In this document: positions 19,090 to 47,867 of the stretch, in pieces
Position numbering within the stretch: position 1 is the first letter of the stretch
Layout of the letters: every line of letters starts with the position of its first letter
Assembly (NCBI RefSeq): GCF_964355755.1
Contig: NC_092678.1
Location: 2,193,922 to 2,257,921, forward strand
Origin: Antedon mediterranea
Taxonomy: Eukaryota; Echinodermata; Crinoidea; Comatulida; Antedonidae
Reading direction: 5' to 3'
Length of the DNA: 64,000 nt
The notes under the pieces: generated by a model
Seen by the model: only the letters and a program-made list of their open reading frames with translations
Database searches by the model: none
Told to the model about the DNA's origin: nothing
Made by a program: the position numbers and the translations under genes

Positions 19090-19290
19090 TTAAGATGCAG
19101 GGTAGGGCCAGCCCAGGACCAACTCCCAATTCTGGTCCTCCATCTCCACAGCCCTACCCCGCAGCAGGTACCATAACGTAGTATCTGCCCTTGTTGTGAG
19201 CAGTAGTTCTCTAATGTTTTTGTACGAATCGATTCTCTTCACCAGATTCTCCAGGGCTTCAACTGTAATTGAGATTTTTGCTGAATCCAT
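19090..19290 (-). CDS. Small unknown Polinton protein (66 residues)
   Basis: True ATG at 19290, preceded directly by an acceptor-like TTGATGTATAG; consensus GTAAGT donors lie upstream on the same strand at about 19393 and 19580, so 5' untranslated exons are possible. The protein begins with a helical segment 'ITVEALENLVKRIDSYKNIR' and ends in a Trp-rich part ('ENW'-like: DQNWELVLGWPYPAS). No family recognised. A minus-strand AATAAA follows the stop near 19052. It lies between PolB and the right TIR, a common place for accessory genes. Confidence 0.5.
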   Translation of the reverse strand: MDSAKISITVEALENLVKRIDSYKNIRELLLTTRADTTLWYLLRGRAVEMEDQNWELVLGWPYPAS

Positions 19291-20024
19291 CTATACATCA
19301 ATACAATAACAATAATTAAAGAGGGTAACAATGATAATAAATAACAAAACAAACGAAAAAATACTAAGAATAAAAATATAAAAAGCAACTTACAGAAACG
19401 AATGAGCGATGAACAAAAAAAAAAGCAAAAGAAAGATCTTCAACTCCGAGCAAAAAAAAACGGTTAATCAGTGGACTAGAGTGAGAGAGAGAGAACTATT
19501 AAAATCTATAACAAGAGAGAACTCCTCAAAAACAACAAAATACTAAATAAAGTCTACACCATGATAACAACAACTGTACTTACATAACGTGGAAAAATCA
19601 GAAAATATTCTTTAAAGAGCAATGTACAAGGAACTACCGTAGCAGTGAATGGATGTACAGGCTGACAGATATCAATGAGTTTTGAGATGATAATTTGGAT
19701 GTAAAGAAGCTTTTATAGGTATTATAAAACAATCTTTCGATTGTTAAAAGAGGTTCCAAGTACGTAAAAACCCCCCCTAGCCTACACAGAAACCCTGAAA
19801 TATTTTGAACGGTAACATTGGTAGCCTAGTGTTCAAAGAACAACAAATTTATTGATAAAGGAATGTTAACATTCCCTCTTGAACTAGTCTTAAAAACGTG
19901 TATAGGCTACAAAATAAATAAAACAAACATACTCCTTGAACATGTCTTAAAAACAGGTAACAAAATAAATAATACAACGCATACCCTTAAATGTAGTAAT
20001 CTACAGTATCTACATTAAAACTAT
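19291..20024. other. Gap before right TIR
   Basis: No credible gene. It contains minus-strand donor-like GTAAGT sites (about 19393 and 19580), a GA-rich run GTGAGAGAGAGAGAACT, and low-complexity A/T. Confidence 0.4.
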
Positions 20025-21810
20025 AACCTTGTACCAAACAAAAAGAACAATGAACAAAGAAATTAGAAAATACTATACAAAAGTAACCTTTGCAGTGGAC
20101 AAGTCGTCGAAATAATAACAATAGCACTCCTCAAACAAAGAATGACCTTTCATTAATTTTTGTAAAATACAAATTCTTTACTAATTACAAATATAACACA
20201 GGCCAAAACGAAAACCCCGCCAAAATAACAAACCCCCCTTCTCTAACAAAGAATGACCTTTCGCTAATTAATATTACAATAACAGGAAATTAAACAATAG
20301 AAAATATATTATATACCCTAGGGATATGACATTCCTTTCCGGTCTGGTACAAAGAATGAACTTCCGCTAATTATTAATACAATACCTGGAAATTAAACAA
20401 TAGAAATATGAAATATGCCCTCGGGGTATGACATTCCATTCCCCTCTGAAGTACTCCATATACTACTATCGTTTATGACATGCTTTTGTGTATAAAATGT
20501 CCAATAATAATTGTAGGACTACTCTCAACCAAAACACTTTATATTAGAATGTATTTAATATACGTCACGTCTTAAAAAATTGGGAGAATTGGGTAATACA
20601 GTATGTCGTTTCTCGCGAATCACACTCCAACATTCTCACTTTCTTTTATTTAGTGAAATGTGAACGGTGGAAAAACGGAAAAATACTTTAAATTTAGAAT
20701 GCTTTGAATTCTGGAAGACGACTTCGAACTTAAAGAATCGTCATGAATGACGTTTATTGGCTCAAACTTCACACATCGGTACGATGTGAAGGCCAGACGG
20801 ATTCAGAGAGGATCAAACCGGCTCCTCCTCCCCATTGGCAGTGGGGGCATCGGCGGGTGAAAGGGAAAAATGATAAATGTTGATTCAGACGAATGCCAAC
20901 CAGCCCCTTTGATACGCTCTTGATAATTGTTGGAAAGTGAAAGTAGGGCTACTTGAGGTAGGGCCTAGTATCTTTCGTATAGGCCTACACGAAATGGATT
21001 ATCCTTAAATGATTGGTTCTTACACTAATTAAGATCATAATCGCGAATGATAGTTTAAAATATGCAATGCATTGTGATATCCACGCAAGTAATGCTGTTT
21101 AAAAAAAAGAATGTCTAAAAATAAAACCAGAAAAACTAGTAGATCATTACGCTTCAGCAGATATACAAATATACACTTAATCCATCATGATGGTATACTG
21201 GAGGTTGTAATGTGTTTAAATATATACAATTCTTTTTTTCCATGATAAAAATTGGAAATATATTTGTGAAAATATAATATTCTGCCTCTTGCAGAAGCAA
21301 TAACTAACAAACCGCATCGTGTTTCATATATTAATGCCTTGTATAACCATCCATACAAGTCCGATAAAAGTATGACGAGTGAGGGCGCACTTTATTTTAT
21401 GGAAGGCCATTTTGATTTGTACATTTTTAAACACATATCTGTAAATATTTGAGATTATACTTGGGTTTTCTTTATATGTTATGTATTTTATTATACAATT
21501 TATTGTAAACTATATTTAAATTATTGTATAAACTATTAATTTTGTAGGTTTTTAGCTTTGTTAATGCATTTTTCAACGGGCGCTAACGGCGTCTCGTAAT
21601 TTTAGTCACGCTTCGTCGAATTCGCTGTACACAATAATACGACATGAGGTAGTTATAAATTGGGTATAAAAGTCTAATTTTCTCGTAAAATCCCAAGTTT
21701 TGCAAGACGCAACATCAAGAAATGTTATTACCTATACACATAGAACCTACGGATGAAATTTTATTAGGGTACGTTCTTATACCATGGTGAGGGTGATTTT
21801 TGACTGGACT
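20025..21810 (-). repeat. Right terminal inverted repeat of the Polinton
   Basis: Inverted partner of 2847-4575. It ends TGACTGGACT at 21810. The inner boundary is near the block holding AAAAAGAACAATGAACAAAG. The open frame at 20090-20293 lies in this repeat and has no counterpart evidence as a gene. Confidence 0.9.
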
Positions 21811-22965
21811 ACTAGTTAAAGCTCTGAAGAGTGCAGACCTGACTTGACCTGTTTTTCCTCAATTACATTCAACATTAGAATTAATATCAAACAATAGTTA
21901 CAATAATCAGAAAGCTCATTCACTCACTTTTGTTATGTTTGTGCCTTATACAAGTATTATATAACCATTTACTCATTAAATACTTACTTATTAACAATCA
22001 TAATCAATTGTTTAAAAAATTTATAATTATATAGATCAAAGTGGGGTTAGGCTATAGGCATATCTTGTAAATTTCTATGGAAATTGTCTCTAGAACATTT
22101 TCACACACAAAAAACTATGCTATGGTTATCATTTAAATTTGCATAACTATGGCTACGTATAATAAATCTGCATGACTTTGACCCGTTGGTAGATAAGTAT
22201 GAACTAATAACAATAACAATGGGGTTTTGTGTACAATCAATTCCCCGCAAGGTAGCCAAAAATAGAGTAGTCATTGAGGAAACTATTTGGAATTGGAAAT
22301 TCCCATATCTAAATATAATGTTAGCCATTTCATTTGCGCGAACACAAAGGCTTTTGTCGCACAAGGTGACATTTTGATAGACCTGTTGAGACTAATAAGG
22401 TAGACATTTAACACTCTTCCTTAGCTGTGGTATTGTGAAACATCCAGTAACGCCCGCCAACCTTTAAACCTGCGGTAAGTTAATAAAAACAAGTCTCTAC
22501 TACTAAAACGACTTAATTATTGTTACATTTGTACTTCCATATTAGAAAATAGAAACTACACATTTTGCCGCGAATGGGCTATATGCAGTCATTGTTGTGC
22601 ATTCACAAATCTTAGACTATAAATGGTACAATCATATTATTTAGAATAATTTATCCATGGTACAAAGGTCACGTTATGTTTTTTGTTGTTTTGTTTATCT
22701 CCTTTATTACTGTATGTTAATTTCATTGATATTTATTGCTTTTGCTATTCCAGTGTTATTCTTTGAAGTAAATGTATTTTGTTTCTTCCAATTTATTGGT
22801 AAATAAATAAAGAAATAAATAAAGAAATTTAATTGTTCTATGTCTAAATCATAGTGAAAAACAATTGTATCATTCAGTAACATGCACTTGACTAAATCTA
22901 GGTTCCACTCATTTCTGTATTTTATAATTTTGAAATATAGAATTGGTCATCACTTATTCAATACC
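21811..22965. other. Intergenic DNA and presumed promoter of the death-domain gene
   Basis: Host DNA right of the Polinton. No exon is supported. An upstream in-frame ATG at 22882 exists, but the context of 22966 is better. Confidence 0.4.
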
Positions 22966-24163
22966 ATGGGTAATCTTTGGAGTAGAGGAGGAGCATCTTC
23001 TAAAGATGCAAAAGTGAAATCTAGAGAAAACAAATTTTCAGAAGAACCAATATACAAACTTCCAGAAGAACCAGAACCGGCAATTCCACAAGAAGCACAA
23101 AATGAAGAATCGCAAGAAGGAACAGTGCAGTCTGAAATCGCCGTGACACCACCTCCACGTGATAGAAATACAGAACAAGACCAAAGTGCCAATGTAATTG
23201 AAGAAAATACATCTGATAATGAGACAAATTCAAGCTGTGGTGAAGGGAGTAAGTAAGAATGAGAAAATAAAACTATTATGATGAAAGACAATCCTCATTT
23301 CTAGAATAAACAAGTAAATGACAAACATTATAACAAACTATATTTCCCACAGCCAGTACAATTATTTTTCTCCAAAATTTTTTTTTTAAAGATATAGTAT
23401 AATAGTGGCTACCATTAGAAAAAAAGAATGTAATTCTTTAGTAAATCTGTCTTGTTAATATAACACAGGAAAACAACCCACATAAACAACTATGGAAACG
23501 ACTAGTTCTCGATAATAAATATTTTTGATTCTATATTGTGTTTTTTTATTAAATTGTTCTTACTTTTAACGGATTTGTTTGTTTAAGTGTGTTTTTTAAA
23601 AATTTACAATTATGTTTTCAGAGAATACAAAGAACTTGAATAAACAAACTGAAGCCGGGTGTGTGGAAAGCACTGCTCAGTGCCCGTCTGGATCAAGTAC
23701 AGGTAAAGCAGGTAGGCCTACCGGTATCACTTTGTAAAAGTATAGTTAGGCCTACGTGTGTTGTTTCTTTTACTGATGTCTGCAGTGAAAGATACAGTTA
23801 CATAATCATACTCTTTTAATAGGAACGGCAACAGATTTTCTAATGCGTAGTCTCGATGAAAAATTGGGAGACATGCCAGAGAGTGTACTCTCGAAGATGA
23901 CTATGACGTTGGATATGACAGATCCTGGTGGGAAGAACTGGCAGGTAATAGGGGATCATTTCAACGTGGAAAAAATGTGTATACGTCGATGGGAGGACAA
24001 GAGTGAGACAAGTGCCGTATTGTTTAGTCCCTCAAAAGCCATGATAAGGCATTTAGCCATTACTGAAAATCGTGACCTGACGGTTGGTGAATGGCTCGAG
24101 GCTTGCATAGTCTGTGGACGGTTTGATGTTGTTAGAGTAATTAACAAATATTATGTTAAATAG
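22966..24163 (+). CDS. Host death-domain protein with candidate N-myristoylation start
   Basis: Three exons: 22966-23248, 23622-23702, 23823-24163, all joined in phase 1 at consensus sites (GTAAGT/TTTTCAG; GTAAAG/TTTAATAG), giving 234 residues. The start CCATGG encodes 'MGNLWSRGG', a plausible myristoylation signal (Gly2; small or polar residue near position 6). Residues ~10-130 are acidic, Pro/Glu-rich and probably disordered. The last ~100 residues look like a death domain: 'LSKMTMTLDM', 'NWQVIGDHFNVEKMCIRRWE', then 'RDLTVGEWLEACIVCGRFDV' followed by a final helix, in the style of MyD88/IRAK-type adaptors. It may be a membrane-tethered adaptor in immune or death signalling (inference). AATAAA occurs near 24600 and 24786. 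Confidence 0.75.
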
Positions 24164-27131
24164 ATACATTGTCTTCATTCAAAGTTAATTAAAAATCTTG
24201 ACGCAAAAATAATTTGTATATATATTACTATATACTATATTTAAAAGCTCAAGAAAATTTATAAGCCTACATATATATATATCTAGATGTCCTTGAATAC
24301 TGCTCTAATTATTGTATAGTGCTTTGGTCTTTTTTGTTTTAGAAATTTTAAAAATACTTCTCTTAACCTACAAAGCTCTCTCATACACTGCGCCTTTGAT
24401 CACTTACTGCTGGAATTGGTGCATTACAAATTTGTATTATTATTATTAAATCCATATAATATAGTATATAGTATCCAAAACATTTTTTACTAAAATACGT
24501 TATTGACATTACTGTCACATGTGTTCTGTAATATGCTAATTATGTTTGTTCTGTTAATGCTAATTATGCAAAGTTCTAACTATGCTACGCTCGGTGAATT
24601 AATAAAGCAGTTGAATTACAAGAACCGTGTTGAAGAGTCATACTTTTAATAATTACATACTATCTTCTGCTATAGACTTTCATTAAACATTAACAATAAT
24701 TTTTATAATAAATGTTACTAAGAAACAATTTTTGATTATTTTTCTTTAATCAGGTGAATGAATGTAATATATAGTTTTGTAGATGAATAAAGATTTTATA
24801 ATTACCATGTTTTTAATTTGTCTTGTTCATGTCACTATTTAACAATTTTATTAAAGCTATAAAATGAAGGCGGAGTACCAGAGCACTACACCACAATAAT
24901 TACCCATCATTTATTATTTAATTATATAAAAAATACATAACATAATCAACAATATTCTGTATGTTGGTCACCTTTATTATCAATAACAATAATAAACTGA
25001 ACATGCGCAATGACACAACCAGTTTGTATGACAAATAACGTGATAATGACCTTTAACCTTATTCCTACTTTTTTTAAGACTAAAATTGTCTTTATTATTT
25101 TGATGATTGCACTTTTTCGTGTGGGTTAACAAAATCAAAAATATCAGTTTATTTTAGCTAAAATAAAATCAAACTTTAACCAATAACTGTACTGGAAATA
25201 TGAATAACTTTACAAATAATAAAACATTTTATTTTTTTATATTTCTTAGTTACATGGAAAAGCCTCAATTTTTGAGCGCCATTGATTAGATTGTTTAATT
25301 TCACGAAAATATAATGCATGATTGAGAGTACATATCATTAGGGTACCAATATAAATGTGTCATAATAATTATAATAATGAACTTAATTTACAATAATCAA
25401 CACTAAAAACTGATGACAATAAACAAAAATATTATATATAGTGATTGTTTATGAATGTATAAAGTCAACTAAGACTACGTTCACACTGTGCCCAGATTAA
25501 TTCTGGCGGCTGGAGAAAACTCTGGGCTATGTTACGTTTTTTGATCACACACATATGTATTATGGTATCCGGTATGTGTTTAGTGTATATGATTTATTCA
25601 AGCTACCCATTTTTTATGATTTTTTTCTGCAGTCTCCAGATCGGAATCCAGCCTCAGTGTGAACGTAGATTAAGAACTGTTAACATGTTATTGATGAGAC
25701 CAATGATGAGACTAAGTACACTACAAATAAAACAAGGGATTAAAATAATAATGATAATGATTATTATGAGGTATTCTCTCTATAGCACACAATGGAATAA
25801 AAATACTTAGGGGTTGTACTCCGAAGGGGCGGATCCCCCAGGTGCAACCCTCTCTGATATCTGTTTTTAACCGACTATCAATAGTTTTTTTTAGCGCACC
25901 CCATTAATATCCTGGATCTGCCCCTGCCGAGAATGATGGTAAAAATAAGAGACACATTTGGCCAAAGGCACGATATTATAATCGGGTAATAGGGACTGTA
26001 CAGTACATTTGCAATATACGAAGCAATTGGGTGTGACGAATACACACACATGTCTAAACACCATGTGTATATGTCTAAAAACCACATGCGCAAGTCTAAA
26101 CACCTATCAGCATTGTGGTAGCTTATGCGAAAATAAATTTCATAGAAGATTTGACAATACTTATAGGTGTTTATCCACCTTGGCGTTAAGCATGCGCGGA
26201 AGTCCCAAAATGCCTGTTTCAATGATTACATCATTATATCTAATCTTTGAAAATTGTCGTAAAATAGACAGACAGTACATCACCAACAGTATGAGGGCGA
26301 CATTAATGAAAACTTAGTGTTTCAACTGTGCATACAGAAAATTCTACTAAGCACTATTTAAAATCAACACTATTTTTACTAATTTTACATTATTTAGTTA
26401 TAATACAATATAAATAGTTATCTTTGTGATTTATATATTGGTTATATTATCCCAATACTTAAAGGCCTCACAAGGTGGGTTCAGCTAAAAAAGGGGGTAA
26501 CAAGGGTGAACCTTTACTACAGAACTCACAATAAAACACATCACATATTATGAATTTAGACAAATACATAGCTTTTCCATTTCTATGTATAATTTCTATA
26601 AATAATTTTTTGTAGAGTAAAACTTATTTGTATTCGTAATTACAAAATTTTAAAATGTTGAAAAAGTGGAATTAGCTCGTAAAAAAGGCATTAAGGTTAG
26701 TTAAAATGAATATAAGTTTATCCGAGGAGGTACAGTACCACTTATTTAGTGGCAAGCTAACACGAAACAGAAAGACACTTAACCACTTGATCTTGTTTTG
26801 ATGCCAATCAAACCGATGCCAATCAAACTGGCAAGCTGTGCATGTCAACATTACTGTTTTTACAGTATATTGATAAATATTGAAAAATCATTGTTAAAAT
26901 ATACATTTGAAAACTTCTAAAGGAAATGTTGCCACCAACAGTCTTCATTTCTTTCACCTATCGAAACTGCAATTTTCTTCAGCATGTACCTCACACATTG
27001 TGGCTTATCTTTGTTGTATGAGATTAATTTTCAAGTCATCTGTGTCAATACAGTTAGACATTAGTTAAAATAGATTTAACATCTTAAACCAGAGTATGTT
27101 ACAGTATATACCTGTAGTTGTGATTTCAGCT

Positions 27132-27225
27132 TATCAAAATAGTGTGATATACCCATCATTATGTCCATATTTGGGCATATCACAATTTTTGTCACATAAA
27201 GTTTGATAGTGTAGACAGAGCTTTA
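27132..27225. mobile_element. MITE family A, partial copy
   Basis: Ends …GTTTGATAGTGTAGACAGAG CTTTA and contains GTCCATATTTGGGCATATCAC, as in the copies at 59841-60006 and 60164-60315. The left inverted end is worn. Confidence 0.65.
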
Positions 27226-28069
27226 CACCTCTCCATGGTCTACACAGTCAACTCTCGCAATACCGGGAGTTAGCCTAATTTCAGTTTTTTTCCAGATATT
27301 CTCGTGTTTCTTATGGTAAAAAAGAAATTGGGCCCTGAAAAAAAGTCTGGTTTTGGCTGAGTTTCCAATTTTAAAGTGTAAATACTCCTGTATTGGGTGA
27401 GTCGACTGTACTACAAACCAGCTAGAATGATCAAATGGTCATGGGTCAATGACTTGTTACTAACAAAAACTTAATTAAACCTGCTAGATTGTTTTCAATC
27501 ACTGCGCTATTTTCTACATACAAAAATAATGAACTTTATAAGCACGCAAGAATCTTTGAATTTTTAAAAATTAATTACTTTGAATTACATGATTGAATTT
27601 TGTTTGTAAAATTATCATTTCAGTGGAGTATTTCATAAATTATGAATACATTCTAAACTTTTGATGAATGGTAAATTATTAAGATAATTTCTGAACCTGC
27701 ATGTAGAACATGGACACATACACAAGCAGAATACAGGGACAATACAGTGCATTTTTATTCCCATGGTATAACAATAGCTGAAGGCATGATAGTCCCTGGC
27801 TCACACCACCCGTCTTCTTTCCCCCACCCCTCTTGATTTTTATTTGCAACAAGTGACTGGTTTGACCTCTTGTTCCATTTAAACATGATTCTTGACACAC
27901 ATGAGTGATTCCTGACCCATATTAAGATGATTATCACATGTGCATTTACATAAATATTACACTCAAGTGTTGAAATAATTTACAACAGCACATACTTAAT
28001 AAATTACGGTTGTATCAAGGGTTTTAATTTAAACATATATTTTGACAGATTTGTCAACGCTATGTGCTG

Positions 28070-28250
28070 CCATCTAACAACAAGTTTTGTTGTCTAACAA
28101 ATGTGTTGCCATCTAACAAAACATGTTACTATCTTACAACACACCTAACAAATGTTGCAATCTAACAACAAGCATTGTCATCTAACAAAACATGTTGCTA
28201 TCTGACAACACATCTTCTAACAAGCGTTGCCATCTATACAAGTGTTGCAG
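28070..28250. repeat. Degenerate short tandem repeat (TTGC.ATCTAACAA)
   Basis: About eight to ten imperfect copies of a ~20-25 bp unit with the core GTTGCCATCTAACAA. Non-coding; just beyond the 3' end of the kinase gene. Confidence 0.65.
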
Positions 28251-28439
28251 CCTAATGTTTCTGTAAAGTATTACCAAACAAGTAGAGCACTTAACAGCTG
28301 ATCCAGTTTGGTCGGTTTCTACCAAGCGTTGCTGACAACATGGACATATACAGTATCTATATTAATTAGTTTTTACGATTAGGATATGATTGATAATGGT
28401 CCCATAAGACATGATGTAAGCAGCTATTGTTATTATAGC

Positions 28440-44731
<16,292 letters not shown>

Positions 44732-45176
44732 GATTCTTGAATAATAACACTGTCTAGTATACTAACAAGTCAAATTATCCAGTAGCAATTGTAATACCAT
44801 TAAGATTTGGTCATTAATAAGTTACTTTAGATTGGATTTAAGAAGTTTATGATGTACTTTAGCAGTGAAAATCTCATAAGATCATTACACTATTAGACTT
44901 GAGTTCCTTGACTCCATGTTTTAACAATCACTTCCAAATAGTTGTGTAATTAATTCCCTTATGAATAAGTCCTTTCGTCTCTACTGGTATGACTTCCTTA
45001 GATTTTAATAGTATTGTTGTAAAGTCTGCAAATAGAAAAATAAACATTTTAGTGTTTTGCTCCAAATTACAATGATTACAATTAAAGTATTTAAATTAAA
45101 GACAAATAGCAAATTGCATTGCATTTTTCTTTGTAGAATTAGTAGTGGTCAATTGTTGATACTACTGTATATACTA

Positions 45177-45302
45177 TAAATTCTGTGATACTGTGTCATA
45201 ACACTTTATCACATGTGATGCCTGTATTACCGGCCATAAGCCTAACAGATTCCACATGATACTACATACTGTATGTAACACTGTATTACAGAATTTGCCT
45301 AT
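45177..45302. mobile_element. MITE family B, copy 2
   Basis: AAATTCTGTGATACTGTG on the left faces …TGTATTACAGAATTTGCCTA on the right. Inverted ends shared with 33515-33624 and 54409-54539. Confidence 0.65.
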
Positions 45303-45825
45303 TATACTGGACATATTGTAAGTGTAAGTGTAAATACAGTGCAGAGAATCTGGTGGAATTAGCAGAAACATGATCGTTACAATAAAATACCAATTGCAAA
45401 AAAACAAAAACTCATCTAAAATAAGTGACTGTATACAGTCCATTTTACCTTGGAGAAAATAAGTTTTATTTCTCAATGGTTTTACTATTAAGCTTTATGA
45501 ATATCTATTTCTAAAAATCAACTGTTTAATGATGTAATTGTCGATTTTCACTGTGAATTCTTGGAGTAATAATCAATGCATTCATTATAAAACAGATTTA
45601 AATTATGACAACTAATTGTAATTTGGTACGGTTGAATGGGTTAAAAAAAGCGTGAAGTAATTGCGGGCTGTTAAAATGGTGATGATGAAAGCAAATGGCT
45701 GGGCTGAATAACGCTTCTCAATCGATCTAAATAGATGGTTATCAATTAATTCAGTCGTAAGATATTCTGAATGGTATAGTACTTAGAAAAGATCTTGGAC
45801 TACGAGAGAAGTGAACATTTTGTGG

Positions 45826-45898
45826 AGTCATAGCTTGGTGGTTAAGATGTTCTATGTTCAAATCCTATCTTGTGCCAGGATTTAGTCTAACAGTAACA
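45826..45898 (+). mobile_element. Short tRNA-derived SINE fragment
   Basis: CATAGCTTGGTGGTTAAGAT (A box) is followed by GTTCAAATCC (B box) and GTGCCAGGATTTAG. The same head recurs at 63884-63960. Confidence 0.6.
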
Positions 45899-47046
45899 AC
45901 CATTATAATTCATTCAGATTTTTGTAAATATTTTATAGTGAAATAACTATTTATATCATCTTCTAACAATAACATAATTAAATATTCTGCTTTAAAGTGA
46001 TTTCTTTAATCTGTAGGATTTATGGACGTATTAAATCAAAACATGAATACTTTTAAAGCCCCCTTCCCTACGTTTTTTAGATCTAATTTAAGATCACAAA
46101 CTATATTTAATGTAAAAATAATACTATATGGTCCTATTGCGATAACTTTTAAAAATGTGAAAAATAAGTCGATTCTAATAATTATAGCGGCCCGCTATAA
46201 ATCCCCAAATGCATTGCGCGCGGATTGATATTTTTGTTTTTCACCTGTAATTCGCCCACTTTTCGATCGATCGTGAGGCCAAAACAAATGGAAGACTCCT
46301 AAAAAACTTTTCAGCGAAAATACCGGGTTTTCCCCAATTTGTATCAATGGAGTCTGGCAAAAATAGAAAGACAATTAATGCAGCAACTATACAACGTCAG
46401 GCTAGGTATATAGCTAGCGTACGATGTTCGTACGTTACCGATGTTTACCAGCTAGGCCTACAAAACTAAGCCTGTAGCTAGGCTAGGCTTAAGACCGTCC
46501 ACGAGAGGTCGATCGCCGCGAGCTACTTAGGTAGTGCATTGTTTCTCACTTTTTATCATAATTTACCATAAAACGTACATTTAAGACAAGGAATGACATG
46601 GTTTAATGTTTTTAAAGTGATATATGTGTATTATTTTCCAAAAAACGTCCAAATTTGCAGGGAAGGGGTCTTTAATTATTTATATTTTGGCAAATAAATT
46701 TGAAAAAAAAAGAGTACAATTTATATTACAATTAGTACAATACACTGTATTTTACTAAATAACATTCACAATGCTTGTAACTTCAAACAACATATTTTGA
46801 GCTTAATTATTGCTTGTATAAAGGACTATGCTGTTGTTTTATTAAAGGTTTATCTAACCTCTGACCATAGAATCAACTAAACTTTTGATCTGATCAAATT
46901 CCACATTTGCCCTATAGAAACATAATACACAATAGGTTGTAGATACAACATACAGTACACAGTATGCATAAGATTTATGCAATAGTGCATCAGGCATGAA
47001 TGCACTGGAATTTGGCATACAAATTGTAAAACGTCGTGCTGACTAA

Positions 47047-47867
47047 GGCCCTGTTTCTGCTGCCAACTAAATACCGTATATTATACGGTATTTTTTTAAT
47101 ACCGTATATATACGGTATATTTTTGGCAGCAGAAACTGCACTCATAAAAAATATACCGTATTTTGTATACCGTATTTTCCCCACAAAATTTGTGGATAAA
47201 ATACGGTATTTACAAATTTATACCGTATTTTTTGTACCCGTTTCTGCTGCCAATAAAAAATACCGTATTTTTTTTTACATGACAAAAGGTCAACATTCCT
47301 GTTTTTATTTTCTGTCGCTGTCAGCTGCTTTACACACGTGTATAGATATATTCGGCGAAAATGTGGAGCGAAGACGTCACAGTTTTACTAAATAAATGTG
47401 TGTGGGGAAGCTAAAATGTCTGGCCAACTAAAAGGTAATAAAAGGGACAACCACATTTATAAAGACATTTCTAAAAAAATAAAGCAGGAGTATGGAATAG
47501 ACTTGTCTCCAAAGCAAGTAAACTGAAAGCTGAAGAGCCTGCGAAAGCAGTACAACATTGCAAAATACAATAACTCGGGGAGGGAACGAATGATTGTCCC
47601 CATTACGATGTTTTCTGTGCTCTCACAACATCTCTATCACTAGGGCTAGGCTGTTGAAAGTGAGACGTAAAACTTCCTTTATTGCGACTTTTAATTATCG
47701 ATCAAATAAATGAATGGCAATTTGGGTAAAAAAGATGAAATTTAACATGACCACCCAAGAAGTATTGTTAGCAGAAACGGGGTACTAAAAAATACGGTAT
47801 AAAAAATAACGTATTTTATACCGTATTTTTATACCGTATTTTGAGCAGTTGCAGCAGAAACAGGCCC
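47047..47867. mobile_element. PIF/Harbinger-like non-autonomous element
   Basis: 821 bp flanked by TAA on both sides (47044-47046 and 47868-47870). The ends GGCCCTGTTTCTGCTGC and …GCAGCAGAAACAGGCCC are inverted repeats. Both subterminal regions are packed with ATACCGTAT/AAAATACGGTAT motifs, many as palindromes, probably transposase-binding sites. TAA target duplication and GGGCC-type ends fit PIF/Harbinger. The interior keeps a decayed Myb/trihelix-like reading frame. Confidence 0.8.
47360..47650 (+). pseudogene. Decayed Myb/trihelix-like DNA-binding protein of the Harbinger element
   Basis: In-frame fragments read 'DNHIYKDISKKIKQEYGIDL', then 'SPKQV', a stop codon near 47525, then 'KLKSLRKQYNIAKYNNSGRE'. 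The spacing of Trp/aromatic and basic residues resembles the Myb/SANT-trihelix protein that autonomous Harbingers encode beside their transposase. A stop and probable frameshifts show it is dead. Confidence 0.55.

Larger units (their letters stand above)
2847..21810. mobile_element. Polinton/Maverick (adintovirus-like) element, near complete
   Basis: An ~18.96 kb element bounded by long inverted repeats that begin AGTCCAGTCAAAAATC and end in the reverse complement, matching the AG…CT ends of Polintons. It carries the full Polinton core: retroviral-type integrase, protein-primed PolB, A32-like ATPase, adenain-like protease, double- and single-jelly-roll capsid proteins, plus a pX-like protein and accessory genes. 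The bases flanking the ends (AACTAT on the left, ACTAGT on the right) share ACTA but are not a perfect 6-bp target duplication. All core reading frames are open. The gene layout is plus strand at 4689-10704, then convergent minus strand at 18688-10843, with a small plus-strand gene at 12858-13369. Confidence 0.95.
24164..28439. other. Intergenic DNA between death-domain gene and kinase gene
   Basis: No exon supported. It contains a MITE fragment (27132-27225) and a short degenerate repeat (28070-28250). The minus-strand kinase 3' UTR must occupy the right end; a possible polyadenylation signal is TTTATT near 27753. Confidence 0.4.

Noticed and set aside
2841-21816. Perfect 6-bp target duplication of the Polinton
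   Set aside because: Flanking hexamers AACTAT and ACTAGT differ; only ACTA is shared with a one-base offset.
22950-23291. Minus-strand frames opposite the first death-domain exon
   Set aside because: Shadows of the Glu/Pro-rich coding exon; the sense exon has a good start and splice sites.
25878-26317. Overlapping frames on both strands near 26 kb
   Set aside because: Repetitive CACATG/ACACC-rich DNA with frames on both strands; no recognisable motifs or splice sites.
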